Part shown: positions 1 to 8,391 of the stretch, piece by piece
How the letters are laid out: each line of letters opens with the position of its first letter
Numbering within the stretch: position 1 is the stretch's first letter
Source: Bacteroidales bacterium
GTDB lineage: Bacteria; Bacteroidota; Bacteroidia; Bacteroidales; P3
Assembly: GCA_017428115.1 (NCBI GenBank)
Contig: JAFRRK010000076.1
Coordinates: 1-45,042, forward strand
DNA length: 45,042 bases
Direction: 5' to 3'
Position numbers and translations under genes: made by a program
The notes under the pieces: generated by a model
The model's input: only the letters and a program-made list of their open reading frames with translations
What the model was told of the DNA's origin: nothing
Databases searched by the model: none

Positions 1-1
1 C

Positions 2-106
2 ATCAACAACAAAATCAAAACCCTCAAACGCATGGCTTACGGATTCCGTGACGATCACTATTTCAAACTTCGTCTTCTCGCCTTACATGACTTTAAGGTC
101 GCTTGA
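2..106 (+). CDS. ISL3-like transposase, C-terminal fragment (cut by window start)
   Basis: Reading from base 2 gives 34 residues and a TGA stop, beginning INNKIKTLKR and continuing MAYGFRDDHYFKLR. This asparagine/lysine/arginine-rich ending followed by the GFRDxxYFxLR block is what I recognise as the C-terminus of ISL3-family (DDE) transposases. Only the end is present, so neither the catalytic triad nor intactness can be judged. A small hairpin, GGATGAA/TTCATCC (133-139 with 146-152), follows and may be a terminator or part of the IS end. The IS lies immediately beyond the 3' side of tRNA-Leu. The family call is from memory of the motif, not a search. Confidence 0.7.
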   Translation: MNNKIKTLKRMAYGFRDDHYFKLRLLALHDFKVA

Positions 107-195
107 TGGCTTGTTCCACCTAAGCAATAATCGGATGAACCTTTTTTCATCCATTTCTCGAAAATATGACCAAATTATGACCAAATTTGGGATAT

Positions 196-248
196 AAAAG
201 AAAAAGGATTTTGCAATTCTTCTCATTTTGAGTTACTTGCAAAATCCT
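196..248 (-). terminator. Rho-independent terminator of tRNA-Leu
   Basis: On the minus strand, just after the tRNA, a perfect 12-bp stem (bases 237-248 pairing with 205-216) encloses a loop that itself contains CTCA/TGAG. It is followed by the T-run TTTTTCTTTT. This is a textbook intrinsic terminator. Confidence 0.85.
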
Positions 249-252
249 CTTG

Positions 253-335
253 TACCCCGGGAGGGACTTGAACCCTCACGCTCTTGCGAGCAGCAGATTT
301 TGAGTCTACCGTGTCTACCATTCCACCACCAGGGC
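253..335 (-). tRNA. tRNA-Leu (anticodon CAA)
   Basis: Minus-strand class II tRNA of 83 nt. The acceptor stem pairs GCCCTGG with CCGGGGT (two G-U pairs). The anticodon loop is CTCAAAA, giving anticodon CAA. The long variable arm (TGCTCGCAAGAGCG) and the T-loop GTTCAAGTC are present. The long variable arm and the CAA anticodon identify leucine. The 3' CCA is not fully encoded (discriminator A is followed by CA). It is transcribed away from prs and ends at a strong terminator. Confidence 0.95.
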
Positions 336-435
336 AGGTGATTTTCGTCTCTCGAAATCGGGTGCAAAAGTACTACTTTTTTTGCATATGACAAATATTT
401 TTTTTCAAAAAGGGCGATAAATCGAAAAAAAGTAG

Positions 436-443
436 TATCTTTG
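436..443 (+). promoter_or_regulatory. Bacteroidetes -7 promoter element of prs
   Basis: TATCTTTG followed by CA matches the TAnnTTTG -7 consensus of the Bacteroidetes primary sigma factor. It lies 21 bp before the chosen prs ATG at 465. No clear -33 TTG is visible at the usual distance. Confidence 0.75.
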
Positions 444-464
444 CACACTCAAAATCAACACAAA

Positions 465-1445
465 ATGGGCGAAAAAAAAACTGATAAAGTATTCATTTTT
501 GCAGGTCGTGCAACTGAAAATTTGGCTCGCAGAGTTGCCGAAATTTATGGTATTCCACTGGGAAATTCGACCGTTTTTCAGTATGCCGACGGCGAATTCC
601 AACCCTCGTACGAGGAAACCATCCGTGGTGGCATTGTGTTCATCATCCAATCGACTATTCCACCTACTGACAACTTGTTTGAGCTATTGATGATGATTGA
701 TGCCGCAAGACGCGCATCGGCTGAGAAGATTGTTGCCGTGATTCCTTATTATGGCTTTGCCCGCCAGGATAGGAAGGACAAGCCGCATGTGCCCATCGCC
801 TCAAAACTGATTGCCGACATGATTCAGGTGGCGGGTGTGGACCGTGTGATATGCATGGACCTGCATGCCGACCAGATTCAGGGTTTCTTTAACATACCGG
901 TGGACCACTTGTACGGCTCGTCGCTGTTTATGCCTTATATACGCGAGAAGTTTGAGATTGAGGAGGTGATGTTTGCCAGCCCCGACATGGGTGGGAGCAA
1001 ACGTGCGGGCATGTATGCCAAGACTTTGAACAACAGCTTTGTCATCTGCTACAAGCACCGCAACAAGCCTAACGAGATTGGCGAGATGCGCCTTATAGGC
1101 GATGTGAAGGACAAGCATGTGATACTGCTCGACGACATTATTGACACGGGCAGCACCATATGCAAGGCTGCAAGTATCATCATGGAGAACGGAGCCAAGA
1201 GTGTGCGCGCTATGATTACCCACCCAGTGTTGAGCGGAAACGCTATTGAGAAGGTGGAGAACAGCGCATTGGAGGAGCTGGTGACAACGGACACTATACC
1301 TCTGAGACGCGAGAGCGACAAGATACATGTGCTGAGTTGCGACTGGCTGCTGGCCGAGGCTATACGCAGAGTGGTATGCTATGAGTCGTTGGACAACCTG
1401 TATGAGACCACCATCCACCGTAAAGGGATTATACACCGGATGTGA
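465..1445 (+). CDS. prs: Ribose-phosphate pyrophosphokinase (PRPP synthetase)
   Basis: Cytosolic enzyme making PRPP from ribose 5-phosphate and ATP for purine, pyrimidine, histidine and NAD synthesis. The 326-residue protein shows the catalytic flexible-loop segment YYGFARQDRK (about 95-104), the MDLHADQIQG block with the conserved histidine (about 134), and the PRPP-binding loop DDIIDTGST (223-231). Length is close to the family norm of about 310-320. I chose ATG 465 rather than the upstream in-frame TTG at 441 because the -7 promoter element overlaps that TTG. rplY follows after about 100 bp containing a small GGGGC/GCCCC hairpin, so co-transcription is possible. Confidence 0.96.
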   Translation: MGEKKTDKVFIFAGRATENLARRVAEIYGIPLGNSTVFQYADGEFQPSYEETIRGGIVFIIQSTIPPTDNLFELLMMIDAARRASAEKIVAVIPYYGFARQDRKDKPHVPIASKLIADMIQVAGVDRVICMDLHADQIQGFFNIPVDHLYGSSLFMPYIREKFEIEEVMFASPDMGGSKRAGMYAKTLNNSFVICYKHRNKPNEIGEMRLIGDVKDKHVILLDDIIDTGSTICKAASIIMENGAKSVRAMITHPVLSGNAIEKVENSALEELVTTDTIPLRRESDKIHVLSCDWLLAEAIRRVVCYESLDNLYETTIHRKGIIHRM

Positions 1446-1547
1446 TTGGCTTTCGAGCACCAAGATAGCATAATAGAAACAATAAGATAAAGAAAACACT
1501 ATATTATTAACCAGGGGCGACAGCCCCATAAAAAACACAGAAAGAAA

Positions 1548-2129
1548 ATGAGAATAGTATCATTGAGCGGTTCTCTTCGCGAGAACGTAGGGAAAAAAGA
1601 TGCTAAGGCTCTGCGTCGTGAAGACAAGGTGCCCTGCGTGATGTATGGCAAAGGCGAGCAGTATCTCTTCGCCCTTCCCCAAACGGGTTTCCAGCGCATC
1701 CTTTTCAACCCCGAACCTTGTTTTGTTGAAATCGACCTGAACGGTGTGAAACATCGCGCCATGCTGAAAGACATCGAATTCCACCCTGTGACCGAGATTG
1801 TTTATCACTGCGATTTCTACGAGCTGAGCGACGACAAGCCCATCGTGATGTCGATACCCGTACACACCACCGGCACTTCGGTTGGAGTGATGAAGGGCGG
1901 CAAGCTGGCATACAAGCAGAAGAGACTCAACGTCAAGGCTCTTCCCGCCAATATGCCCAGCGAGATTCTGATTGATATTACCAACCTTGATGTTGCCCAA
2001 CGTTGCAAGGTGCAGGATATACCCACCAACAACTATGAGATTCTCAACCCCAAGAGCAGCGAGGTGGTGGTGATCAACAGCACGCGTGCTGCCTCTACCG
2101 GTGCCAACGAGGTTGTTGAGGCCGAATAA
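1548..2129 (+). CDS. rplY: 50S ribosomal protein L25, long CTC form
   Basis: 5S rRNA-binding ribosomal protein. The N-terminus RENVGKKDAKALRREDKVPC is the L25 beta-barrel start, followed by VMYGKGEQ and the block KDIEFHPVTEIVYHCDFYEL (about 66-85), diagnostic of L25/TL5. The C-terminal half (about 95-180) is the extra domain of the CTC/TL5 form. The 193-residue length fits CTC proteins rather than the 94-residue E. coli form. It lies between prs and era; in many bacteria prs and rplY are neighbours, which supports the call. Confidence 0.95.
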   Translation: MRIVSLSGSLRENVGKKDAKALRREDKVPCVMYGKGEQYLFALPQTGFQRILFNPEPCFVEIDLNGVKHRAMLKDIEFHPVTEIVYHCDFYELSDDKPIVMSIPVHTTGTSVGVMKGGKLAYKQKRLNVKALPANMPSEILIDITNLDVAQRCKVQDIPTNNYEILNPKSSEVVVINSTRAASTGANEVVEAE

Positions 2130-2144
2130 TCCAAGTATCAACTG

Positions 2145-2217
2145 AAAACTAAAAACTAAAAAAATGGCCCGTAGGTTGCGGCAAAAATGTTTTTAGTTTT
2201 TATTTTTTTTTAGTTTT
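2145..2217. terminator. A/T-rich inverted repeat between rplY and era
   Basis: AAAACTAAAAA at 2145-2155 is the exact reverse complement of 2207-2217, and further TAGTTTT/AAAACTA copies sit inside. It could act as a weak terminator or attenuator after rplY, since the right arm is T-rich on the plus strand. The A/T-only pairing makes its strength doubtful. Confidence 0.4.
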
Positions 2218-2224
2218 ACAATTT

Positions 2225-3103
2225 ATGCATAAAGCAGGTTTCGTCAATATCATCGGCAACCCCAATGTGGGTAAGTCAACCCTTATGAACGCCCTTGTGG
2301 GAGAGAAACTGAGCATTATCACCAGCAAGGCACAGACTACGCGCCACCGCATCATGGGCATTGTGAACGGCGAGGATTTCCAGATTGTCTACACCGACAC
2401 CCCCGGCATTGTGAACCCTCACTACAAACTGCACGAACAGATGATGACGTTTGTGAATAGCGCACTTGAAGATGCCGACTTGTTTCTGCTCGTCACCGAG
2501 ATTGGCGAGACTTTCAAAAACCAGGAGGTGCTGGCAAAGATAATACGCTCAAACACTCCTGTAATACTAGTCATAAACAAGATAGACCTCAGCGACCAGG
2601 AGACAATAAGCGACAAGATAGCCTACTGGCACAACCAGATACCCCGTGCCATAGTGGTGCCTGCTTCTGCTACGGAACGCTTCAATATCGACACTATTTT
2701 CAACCATATTATCGAACAACTGCCCGACAGCCCTCCCTATTTCCCGAAAGATGAGCTGACAGACCGCTCGATGCGTTTCTTTGTAAGCGAAATTATTCGT
2801 GAGAAGCTGCTACTCTATTACCAAAAGGAGATACCATACAGTTGTGAGGTTGCCGTGGAGAGCTATGAGGAGAAGGATGGCATTGACAATATACGCGCAA
2901 TCATCTTTGTGGAACGAGAGTCGCAACGCGCCATACTGATAGGGCATAAGGGTATGTCGATAAAAAAAGTAGGTATCGAAGCGCGTAAAGACATAGAGGA
3001 ATTCACTGGCAAGAAGTGTTTTCTCAATTTGTACATCAAGGTGCTGAAAGATTGGCGCAACAGCGACCGTGCGCTACGTCAATTTGGATACGAGACCGAC
3101 TGA
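2225..3103 (+). CDS. era: GTPase Era
   Basis: Essential GTPase that binds the 3' end of 16S rRNA and acts in small-subunit maturation. G1 motif GNPNVGKST (11-19), G2 region TTRHRIMG (38-45), G3 DTPG (58-61) and G4 NKID (118-121) are all intact. The C-terminal KH RNA-binding domain carries the IGHKGMSIKKVG loop (about 240-251). The 292-residue length is typical. Translation starts 8 bp after the T-rich right arm of the inverted repeat that follows rplY. Confidence 0.97.
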   Translation: MHKAGFVNIIGNPNVGKSTLMNALVGEKLSIITSKAQTTRHRIMGIVNGEDFQIVYTDTPGIVNPHYKLHEQMMTFVNSALEDADLFLLVTEIGETFKNQEVLAKIIRSNTPVILVINKIDLSDQETISDKIAYWHNQIPRAIVVPASATERFNIDTIFNHIIEQLPDSPPYFPKDELTDRSMRFFVSEIIREKLLLYYQKEIPYSCEVAVESYEEKDGIDNIRAIIFVERESQRAILIGHKGMSIKKVGIEARKDIEEFTGKKCFLNLYIKVLKDWRNSDRALRQFGYETD

Positions 3104-3195
3104 TAAAATAAGCCAGCAATATCCTCTAACACGCGCCAGGGGCGACACTTGATAGACGGTATTATATCATACTGTCGGAGAAGTGTTGGGGGTGA

Positions 3196-3231
3196 AATAA
3201 AAAACCCGCATTCCGTTGCCGGCACTGCGGG
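3196..3231 (-). terminator. Rho-independent terminator for the YD-repeat-like gene
   Basis: On the minus strand the stem CCCGCA/TGCGGG (3205-3210 with 3226-3231) is followed by TTTTTTATTT, as expected downstream of the gene ending at 3280. On the plus strand the same hairpin has no T-run, so termination of era here is less likely. Confidence 0.65.
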
Positions 3232-3279
3232 AAAAATATGAAAACGACAATAAACGTCAAAGAAAGATAGACGGCTATT

Positions 3280-4161
3280 CTAGAAGTACCTGATATCCCT
3301 CTCCACTATATAAGTGGGGATTTTTTTATCGTTGTCGAGGAGGTATTCATAACGTGTCACCCAGTTGCCTTCGTCGTCGTAGCGATATTCGTATAGGGTG
3401 ATGGTTAGCTCGGGTTCGTTGGGGTCCTCATAGTAGTCGTAAAGAGTAGAGCTGACGGGTTCGTTGTGTTCGTCATATTCATAGCGTATCTCTTGTACTT
3501 TCTGCCCCTCGCCATTGAACACAACTGTCTTGAAGACATTGTCGTTCTCGCCATAGATATACATCTCGCGGCGGAACACATTGTTGGCATGGTCGTTGTA
3601 GCTCAACTGACTAACACGGCCCTGCGCATCATACTTATAAAGCACTCGGCTCTCAATTTGGCGTTCTTCATCTTCAACATAGACCTCGGTGAGCACCAGG
3701 TCGGCGTCATATATATAATAGGTGCGGCCAATCACATTCTCTTCGGGGTCGAGGATATGCTCGAGGGTAACCAGACCGAAGTCGTCATGCTTATAGCGGG
3801 TGCGGAAAATCATATCCTCTTCATTCGAGAGGTAAGACTGGCTGCGGCGTTGACCTTTTTGGTTGTAGACAGTCTTGAGACGTTCCATGATGCTGCCACG
3901 GCCGGCATTGTTGGCACGCCCGTCAGCCTCGTACATAACTGATAGCACATCGTGCACCTCGCCATGAAGGCCGTCGCGCTGGCTGTCCGACATACGGTCG
4001 GGCATACGTTGGTCTACCTTGGTGGGAGCGTCGGCACGGCGTTGCACCGCTTGATTGGGTCTGTCGTTGATTCGTCCGCGCAAATTGTCGTTGTTTTGAG
4101 CAGACAAAGAGCCTGCCAACCCCAAGAATGCAACCGCGAACAGAAACTGCTTAATATTCAT
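3280..4161 (-). CDS. Exported protein with YD-like repeats, function unknown
   Basis: 293 residues. The N-terminal signal peptide MNIKQFLFAVAFLGLAGSLSAQ has a plausible cleavage after SAQ. After an Arg/Asp-rich linker (about 25-100) come about six imperfect 20-25 residue units of the form Y-x-Y-D-x-x-G-x-V: YKHDDFGLV, YYIYDADLV, YKYDAQGRV, YIYGENDNV, YEYDEHNEP and YRYDDEGNW. These resemble the YD repeats of RHS/wall-associated proteins and would form a short beta-sheet structure. There is no toxin or peptidase domain. It is transcribed divergently from the symporter gene. Exported, probably periplasmic or surface; I cannot give a function. Confidence 0.75.
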   Translation of the reverse strand: MNIKQFLFAVAFLGLAGSLSAQNNDNLRGRINDRPNQAVQRRADAPTKVDQRMPDRMSDSQRDGLHGEVHDVLSVMYEADGRANNAGRGSIMERLKTVYNQKGQRRSQSYLSNEEDMIFRTRYKHDDFGLVTLEHILDPEENVIGRTYYIYDADLVLTEVYVEDEERQIESRVLYKYDAQGRVSQLSYNDHANNVFRREMYIYGENDNVFKTVVFNGEGQKVQEIRYEYDEHNEPVSSTLYDYYEDPNEPELTITLYEYRYDDEGNWVTRYEYLLDNDKKIPTYIVERDIRYF

Positions 4162-4263
4162 AATTAACTATACAACAATGTATTATACTTACTTTTAGAT
4201 GTTTTTTTACTCACTTTTGAAAATTCAAAGTTACAAAAAAAAACGGAAATGGGAAAAATTTAG

Positions 4264-4271
4264 TATCTTTG
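4264..4271 (+). promoter_or_regulatory. -7 promoter element of the Na+/solute symporter gene
   Basis: TATCTTTG followed by CA, a consensus Bacteroidetes -7 element 28 bp upstream of the TTG start at 4300. It supports starting translation at that TTG. Confidence 0.75.
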
Positions 4272-4299
4272 CAAACTAAAAAAATAAAAAAAAACTGTT

Positions 4300-5766
4300 T
4301 TGGAATCGATTATTCTTATCTGTTTTTTAGCCTATACGGCACTTCTGTTTATAGTGATGTGGTTCTCGTCTCGTAAGAGTGCCAACAACGATGCCTTTTT
4401 CCGTGGACAGCGCAAATCGCCATGGCCGGTGGTGGCCTATGGCATGATTGGAGCATCGCTGTCGGGTGTTACATTCATGTCGGTCCCAGGGGGGGTATAT
4501 TATGGCCAGTTTACTTATATGCCGCTTGTATTTGGGTATGTGTTGGGGTATATTGTCATAGCAGTTGTGCTATTGCCGCTCTATTACAAGTTAAACCTCA
4601 CCTCAATCTACACATACCTAAACCAACGTTTTGGTGTCGCATCTGAAAAAACAGGCGCAGCATTTTTCATTCTTTCGCGCTTGACGGGGTCGGCACTACG
4701 CATGTATTTGGTTGTTTTTGTGCTATATGAATTTGTGTTTCGTTCGTGGGGCATTCCTTTTTGGGTGCCGGCAGTCATATTTATAGCCATCATACTTCTA
4801 TACACTTTCCGTGGCGGGGTGAAGACGGTGGTGTGGACCGACACCTTGCAGACCACATTTCTAATACTTGCTGCCGTTGTCACGGTAGTGGCCATCCTCA
4901 AGCAGCTGGACATCACTTTGCCCCAGCTGCTTCGCCGCTCGTCAGAGGCGGGCTACACCCGCATATTTGAAACCGACCCTACGGCAAGCAAATATTATTG
5001 GAAACAAATAGTCAGCGGCATGTTTATCACCATAACGATGACCGGGCTGGACCAAGACATGATGCAAAAGAATCTCACATGCAAGACACTTCGTTCTGCC
5101 CAAAAGAATGTGCTCACGTCCAGTCTCCTATTCATCATCGTCAACCTTATTTTCCTCAGCCTCGGTGCAGCACTGATAGCCTATTGTCAAAGCAGCGGAT
5201 TCCCACTGCCTGTGAATGAGGCAGGTGCTGTAGTGGGCGACAAGATATTTCCTGCCGTGGCCTTCCACATTAGCTCATTCACTGCCGTGGTCTTCGTCCT
5301 AGGCATGGTAGCTGCCGGCTACTCCAGCGCCGACGGAACGCTGACAGCCCTCACCACAACCTTCTGTTACAACTTCCTACGTTTTAGGAATTCGGAACAG
5401 ACTACTGACGAAATCCAACAGCATGAACTTCGCACACGACGCTGGGTGCATGTTGGCTTTGCCGTCCTCTACCTATTGGTCATCATTGCCTTCCGGCCTT
5501 TCCACAACCAATCGCTCATCGATACTCTGTTCGACATAGCTGGATTCACCTATGGCCCCTTGCTGGGTCTTTATACCTTTGGCCTCTTCACCCACCGCAG
5601 CGTTCACGACCGCTGGGTGCCCATCGTTGCCATCCTCTCCCCAATCATTTGCTACATACTCAAAGTATATATGCCACAATGGACTGGCTACCATTTTGGT
5701 TTCGAGCTACTCCTGCTCAACGGCCTAATCACATTCATAGGACTACTATTAATCAGAAAAAAATAA
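4300..5766 (+). CDS. Sodium:solute symporter (SSS family)
   Basis: 488-residue inner-membrane protein with about 13 hydrophobic segments. The N-terminus has the SSS pattern: first helix, then FFRGQRKSPWPVVAYGMIGASLSGVTF, where the helix 2 GASLSGVTF region is a sodium-site segment. The central TFRGGVKTVVWTDTLQT (about 170-186) is a recognised SSS signature. Substrate cannot be told; sugars, amino acids and sialic acid are all possible for this family. The start is a TTG at 4300, because the first internal Met (about residue 20) would delete helix 1. The DUF4831 gene follows 5 bp after the stop, so the two are probably one operon. Confidence 0.93.
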   Translation: MESIILICFLAYTALLFIVMWFSSRKSANNDAFFRGQRKSPWPVVAYGMIGASLSGVTFMSVPGGVYYGQFTYMPLVFGYVLGYIVIAVVLLPLYYKLNLTSIYTYLNQRFGVASEKTGAAFFILSRLTGSALRMYLVVFVLYEFVFRSWGIPFWVPAVIFIAIILLYTFRGGVKTVVWTDTLQTTFLILAAVVTVVAILKQLDITLPQLLRRSSEAGYTRIFETDPTASKYYWKQIVSGMFITITMTGLDQDMMQKNLTCKTLRSAQKNVLTSSLLFIIVNLIFLSLGAALIAYCQSSGFPLPVNEAGAVVGDKIFPAVAFHISSFTAVVFVLGMVAAGYSSADGTLTALTTTFCYNFLRFRNSEQTTDEIQQHELRTRRWVHVGFAVLYLLVIIAFRPFHNQSLIDTLFDIAGFTYGPLLGLYTFGLFTHRSVHDRWVPIVAILSPIICYILKVYMPQWTGYHFGFELLLLNGLITFIGLLLIRKK

Positions 5767-5771
5767 CCCAC

Positions 5772-6914
5772 ATGAAAAAACTTATACCCATTATTTTTGC
5801 AACACTGCTCATTACCAGCTGTTATACCGTCACACCCATCAATGCCGACTCGGGCAAGGCCAATGGGGGTGGCATATTCTACGCCCTACCGTTCACACAA
5901 ATATGTGTCGATGTCACCTATCAGTACTACGACCTCAGCGAGGCCATTTTCAGCCAGTATGCCTCCGAGATGCTCGCACTAGACAATTTTGACGTGGAAC
6001 GTCCCTACCGCATAATAAACATCGAAACCTCGTACAATGTCACTGCCGACCCCGACCACTACTATTTCATCACCCCTAACGGCATCTCTGTGCAGGTAGA
6101 CAGTCGCCAACTGCTACGGTCCGTCGGCCTCACCCCCCAAGAGGCTGCCACCGCCCTAGCCAGTGTCACCAACCACACTGACACCACCGACCGTCTCACC
6201 CCCACAGATGCCAAGCTGGTGCTCCATAATGCCACTGCCGACAAGATGCTTCCAACATACAACCTTTACGACCGCACCGACACCTTCTACGTGCGTGGCG
6301 ATCGTCCCGGGCACCCCACAGGCTACTCCACCAAGAAAGCCCCCCGCAGCATTCGCCAGAGAGCGCAAGCCGCTGCCGAAGAATTTGCAGAGCTTGAAGA
6401 CAGCCGTGCCGACATCACCGTCTCAGACCGATACACTCCCGAAGGCAAAACACAGATGCTACGCCAAATCGAAGAACGCCAAGCTCAAATACTCATCCAA
6501 TTCATTGGACGCCCCATTACAGAAACAGCGCATTTCTTCTTACAGCCAAACCTCACTGGCAAGGACGACGACACGCTCCAACGCACTGTCCTCTTCTACT
6601 TCTCTAGAGCAGAAGGCATCTGTGAAAGCGACGACTACGACGCGCTCCCCGTAACCTGCACTCTCCGACCTGACCAATCCATCAAAAATGTCCGCCAATA
6701 CAGCCGCCCAAAGAAAAGCATACTCCCCTGGCGAAACGGCAACTTCAAATACCGACTCCCCTCCCAAGCACTCCTATCGCTACAATGCGAACTTTTCGAC
6801 TACCAAGTGACCTTACCCGTAGCACAGTTTGGCCCTATTATCGACCTTCCACACGACCGATTCAAAGCACTTTTCGACCCCACTAGTGGAGCAATAATCT
6901 ATTACCAAAACTGA
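5772..6914 (+). CDS. DUF4831 family lipoprotein
   Basis: 380 residues. The N-terminus MKKLIPIIFATLLITSCYTV is a lipoprotein signal with the lipobox ending at Cys17. The block beginning YALPFTQICVDVTYQYYD (about 36-53) and the following YRIINIETSYNVTADPDHYYFI match my recollection of DUF4831, a Bacteroidetes family of unknown function. A charged, helix-prone middle (about 195-245, QAAAEEFAELEDS) may be a short coiled coil. ATG 5772 was chosen because the longer upstream reading would overlap the symporter gene and bury the lipoprotein signal. Tight spacing on both sides suggests an SSS-DUF4831-rnz transcription unit. Confidence 0.8.
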   Translation: MKKLIPIIFATLLITSCYTVTPINADSGKANGGGIFYALPFTQICVDVTYQYYDLSEAIFSQYASEMLALDNFDVERPYRIINIETSYNVTADPDHYYFITPNGISVQVDSRQLLRSVGLTPQEAATALASVTNHTDTTDRLTPTDAKLVLHNATADKMLPTYNLYDRTDTFYVRGDRPGHPTGYSTKKAPRSIRQRAQAAAEEFAELEDSRADITVSDRYTPEGKTQMLRQIEERQAQILIQFIGRPITETAHFFLQPNLTGKDDDTLQRTVLFYFSRAEGICESDDYDALPVTCTLRPDQSIKNVRQYSRPKKSILPWRNGNFKYRLPSQALLSLQCELFDYQVTLPVAQFGPIIDLPHDRFKALFDPTSGAIIYYQN

Positions 6915-6970
6915 AACTGGCCACATATCATCTCTTCCACCCTTAGCAACCCTTTATAACCCCATCCACC

Positions 6971-7762
6971 TTGAATTTCTATACCACCATACTCGGGTCG
7001 GGTGCCGCCATCCCAACAGCAGCACGCCATTGTAGCGGCCAAGCGGTCAATATCAATGGATTTCGCATACTACTAGATTGTGGAGAAAACACACAGACTC
7101 AAATACGCGTCTTCCACCAGCGCCTGCAGGCCATCAAACTCATTTGCATCACCCACCTGCATGGCGACCACTTCTTTGGTCTTCCTGGACTCATCAGCAG
7201 CATGCACCTCTGCGGTCGCAAAGAGCCACTCGACATCTTTGCCCCGACGGGTATAGCACAAGCCATGCAGACCCTCATCGAGATCTCGGGCTGCCACATC
7301 GACTTTGAAATATGCTACCACGAGCTTTCCCACACCGAAGGAAACCCACTTATTTTCGAAAACAATCTCTGCCGGGTGTACTCCTTCCCCCTATTACATT
7401 CAGTACCCACCTACGGCTACCTCATCGAGGAGAAACCCCGTGGCAAAAATCCTCCAAGACGATATGCCTACTGTACCGACACAGCCTATACCGAAAACAT
7501 ACTGCCCTATATCGAGCAGGTCAACCTCCTATGCCTCGAAAGCACCTTTAACAACGAATATGCCCAGATAGCCGCCGAAAAACTGCACTGCACCGCTGCC
7601 CAGGCTGCCACTTTGGCGCTCAAGGCGAATGCCAAACAGCTGCTCCTAACCCACATCAGTGCTCGTTTCAAAGAGCCCGAGCCACTACTTGCCGAAGCCA
7701 CAGCCATCTTCCCCAACACCCTGATAGCCTCCGACGGCGCACAGATAGAAGTACACTATTGA
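6971..7762 (+). CDS. rnz: Ribonuclease Z (tRNase Z), short form
   Basis: Endonuclease that trims tRNA 3' trailers. Zinc site: HLHGDH (62-67), H143 in FPLLHSVPTYGY, D170 in YAYCTDTAY and H228 in LLTHISARF. The early LGSGAAIPT block is also typical. The protein is only 263 residues against about 300 for most bacterial RNase Z, because the segment between H143 and D170 is very short: the flexible exosite arm that clamps tRNA appears to be missing. The start is TTG 6971, since the reading frame opens directly into the first beta strand (NFYTTILGSG). The stop is 9 bp from the left end of MITE copy 1. Confidence 0.93.
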   Translation: MNFYTTILGSGAAIPTAARHCSGQAVNINGFRILLDCGENTQTQIRVFHQRLQAIKLICITHLHGDHFFGLPGLISSMHLCGRKEPLDIFAPTGIAQAMQTLIEISGCHIDFEICYHELSHTEGNPLIFENNLCRVYSFPLLHSVPTYGYLIEEKPRGKNPPRRYAYCTDTAYTENILPYIEQVNLLCLESTFNNEYAQIAAEKLHCTAAQAATLALKANAKQLLLTHISARFKEPEPLLAEATAIFPNTLIASDGAQIEVHY

Positions 7763-7771
7763 CTATACCTT

Positions 7772-8240
7772 TCTAAAGTTTGACAAGCCATTTTCTTCAA
7801 AAAGCGACATAACGTATTTCACAAACAGCTGTATCCTAGTATTATTTACAACAACAAAAACAGTTGGTTGCCAGTCTGGCCGATCTACCCCCCCCAAAAA
7901 AGGCGATACATGCATCCAACCCCATTGTAATCGTAATCGTCATCGTCATCATGTCCCACTTTGTGCCACTTTTTTTTTCTAAAAGTGGCACCCTAATTTT
8001 TGCCTTTTTTCGGCATAATTGTATTAGAAAGCCGACAGCACTCACTCAAATCACTCACATGCCTTCGTCATGCCTTCGTCGTGCATTCGTTTCCGGAGAC
8101 GAAAACAGGGCGAAAACAGGAACAAGGCAGGCAGCCTCCACCACTAAACAACCCGACTAATGGCCGTGAAAAGGGAAACAAAAAAGTATGGATAAATACA
8201 GCTCGGAATGCACGCCTGATTTTACTTGTCAGACTTTAAC
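7772..8240. mobile_element. MITE-like non-autonomous element, copy 1
   Basis: The left end CTAAAGTTTGACAAG (7773-7787) and right end (8225-8239, reverse complement TTAAAGTCTGACAAG) are imperfect terminal inverted repeats matching at 13 of 15. ACCTT directly flanks both sides (7767-7771 and 8241-8245), a probable target-site duplication. Interior sequence is shared with copy 2 at 28898-29328 (CATGTCCCACTTT, AGTGGCACCCTAATTTTTGCC, ATAATTGTATTAGA, GGGAAACAAAAA). There is a strong internal hairpin GTGCCACTTTT/AAAAGTGGCAC. No credible coding sequence is present. It fills most of the gap between rnz and secA. Confidence 0.8.
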
Positions 8241-8305
8241 ACCTTAGAAACATGCACACCTGAGCATATTAAGCATTATTAATATGTAACTTCGCTTTTT
8301 TTTCG

Positions 8306-8313
8306 TATATTTG
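8306..8313 (+). promoter_or_regulatory. -7 promoter element of secA
   Basis: TATATTTG followed by CA, matching TAnnTTTG, 78 bp upstream of the secA ATG and outside the MITE. It suggests a long 5' leader of about 70 nt. Confidence 0.65.
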
Positions 8314-8391
8314 CATTTTTGTATGGACCATGCCATACAAACGTAATATTTTGTAATGTAATTAGTAACAATATAAGCAACAAAACAATAG

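Noticed and set aside
5649-5771. Longer start for the DUF4831 gene
   Set aside because: It would overlap the symporter gene and place about 40 extra residues before a perfect lipoprotein signal.
7864-8239. Short open frames within MITE copy 1 (98 and 79 codons)
   Set aside because: The equivalent frames are not preserved in copy 2; only nucleotide similarity is shared, so they are not genes.
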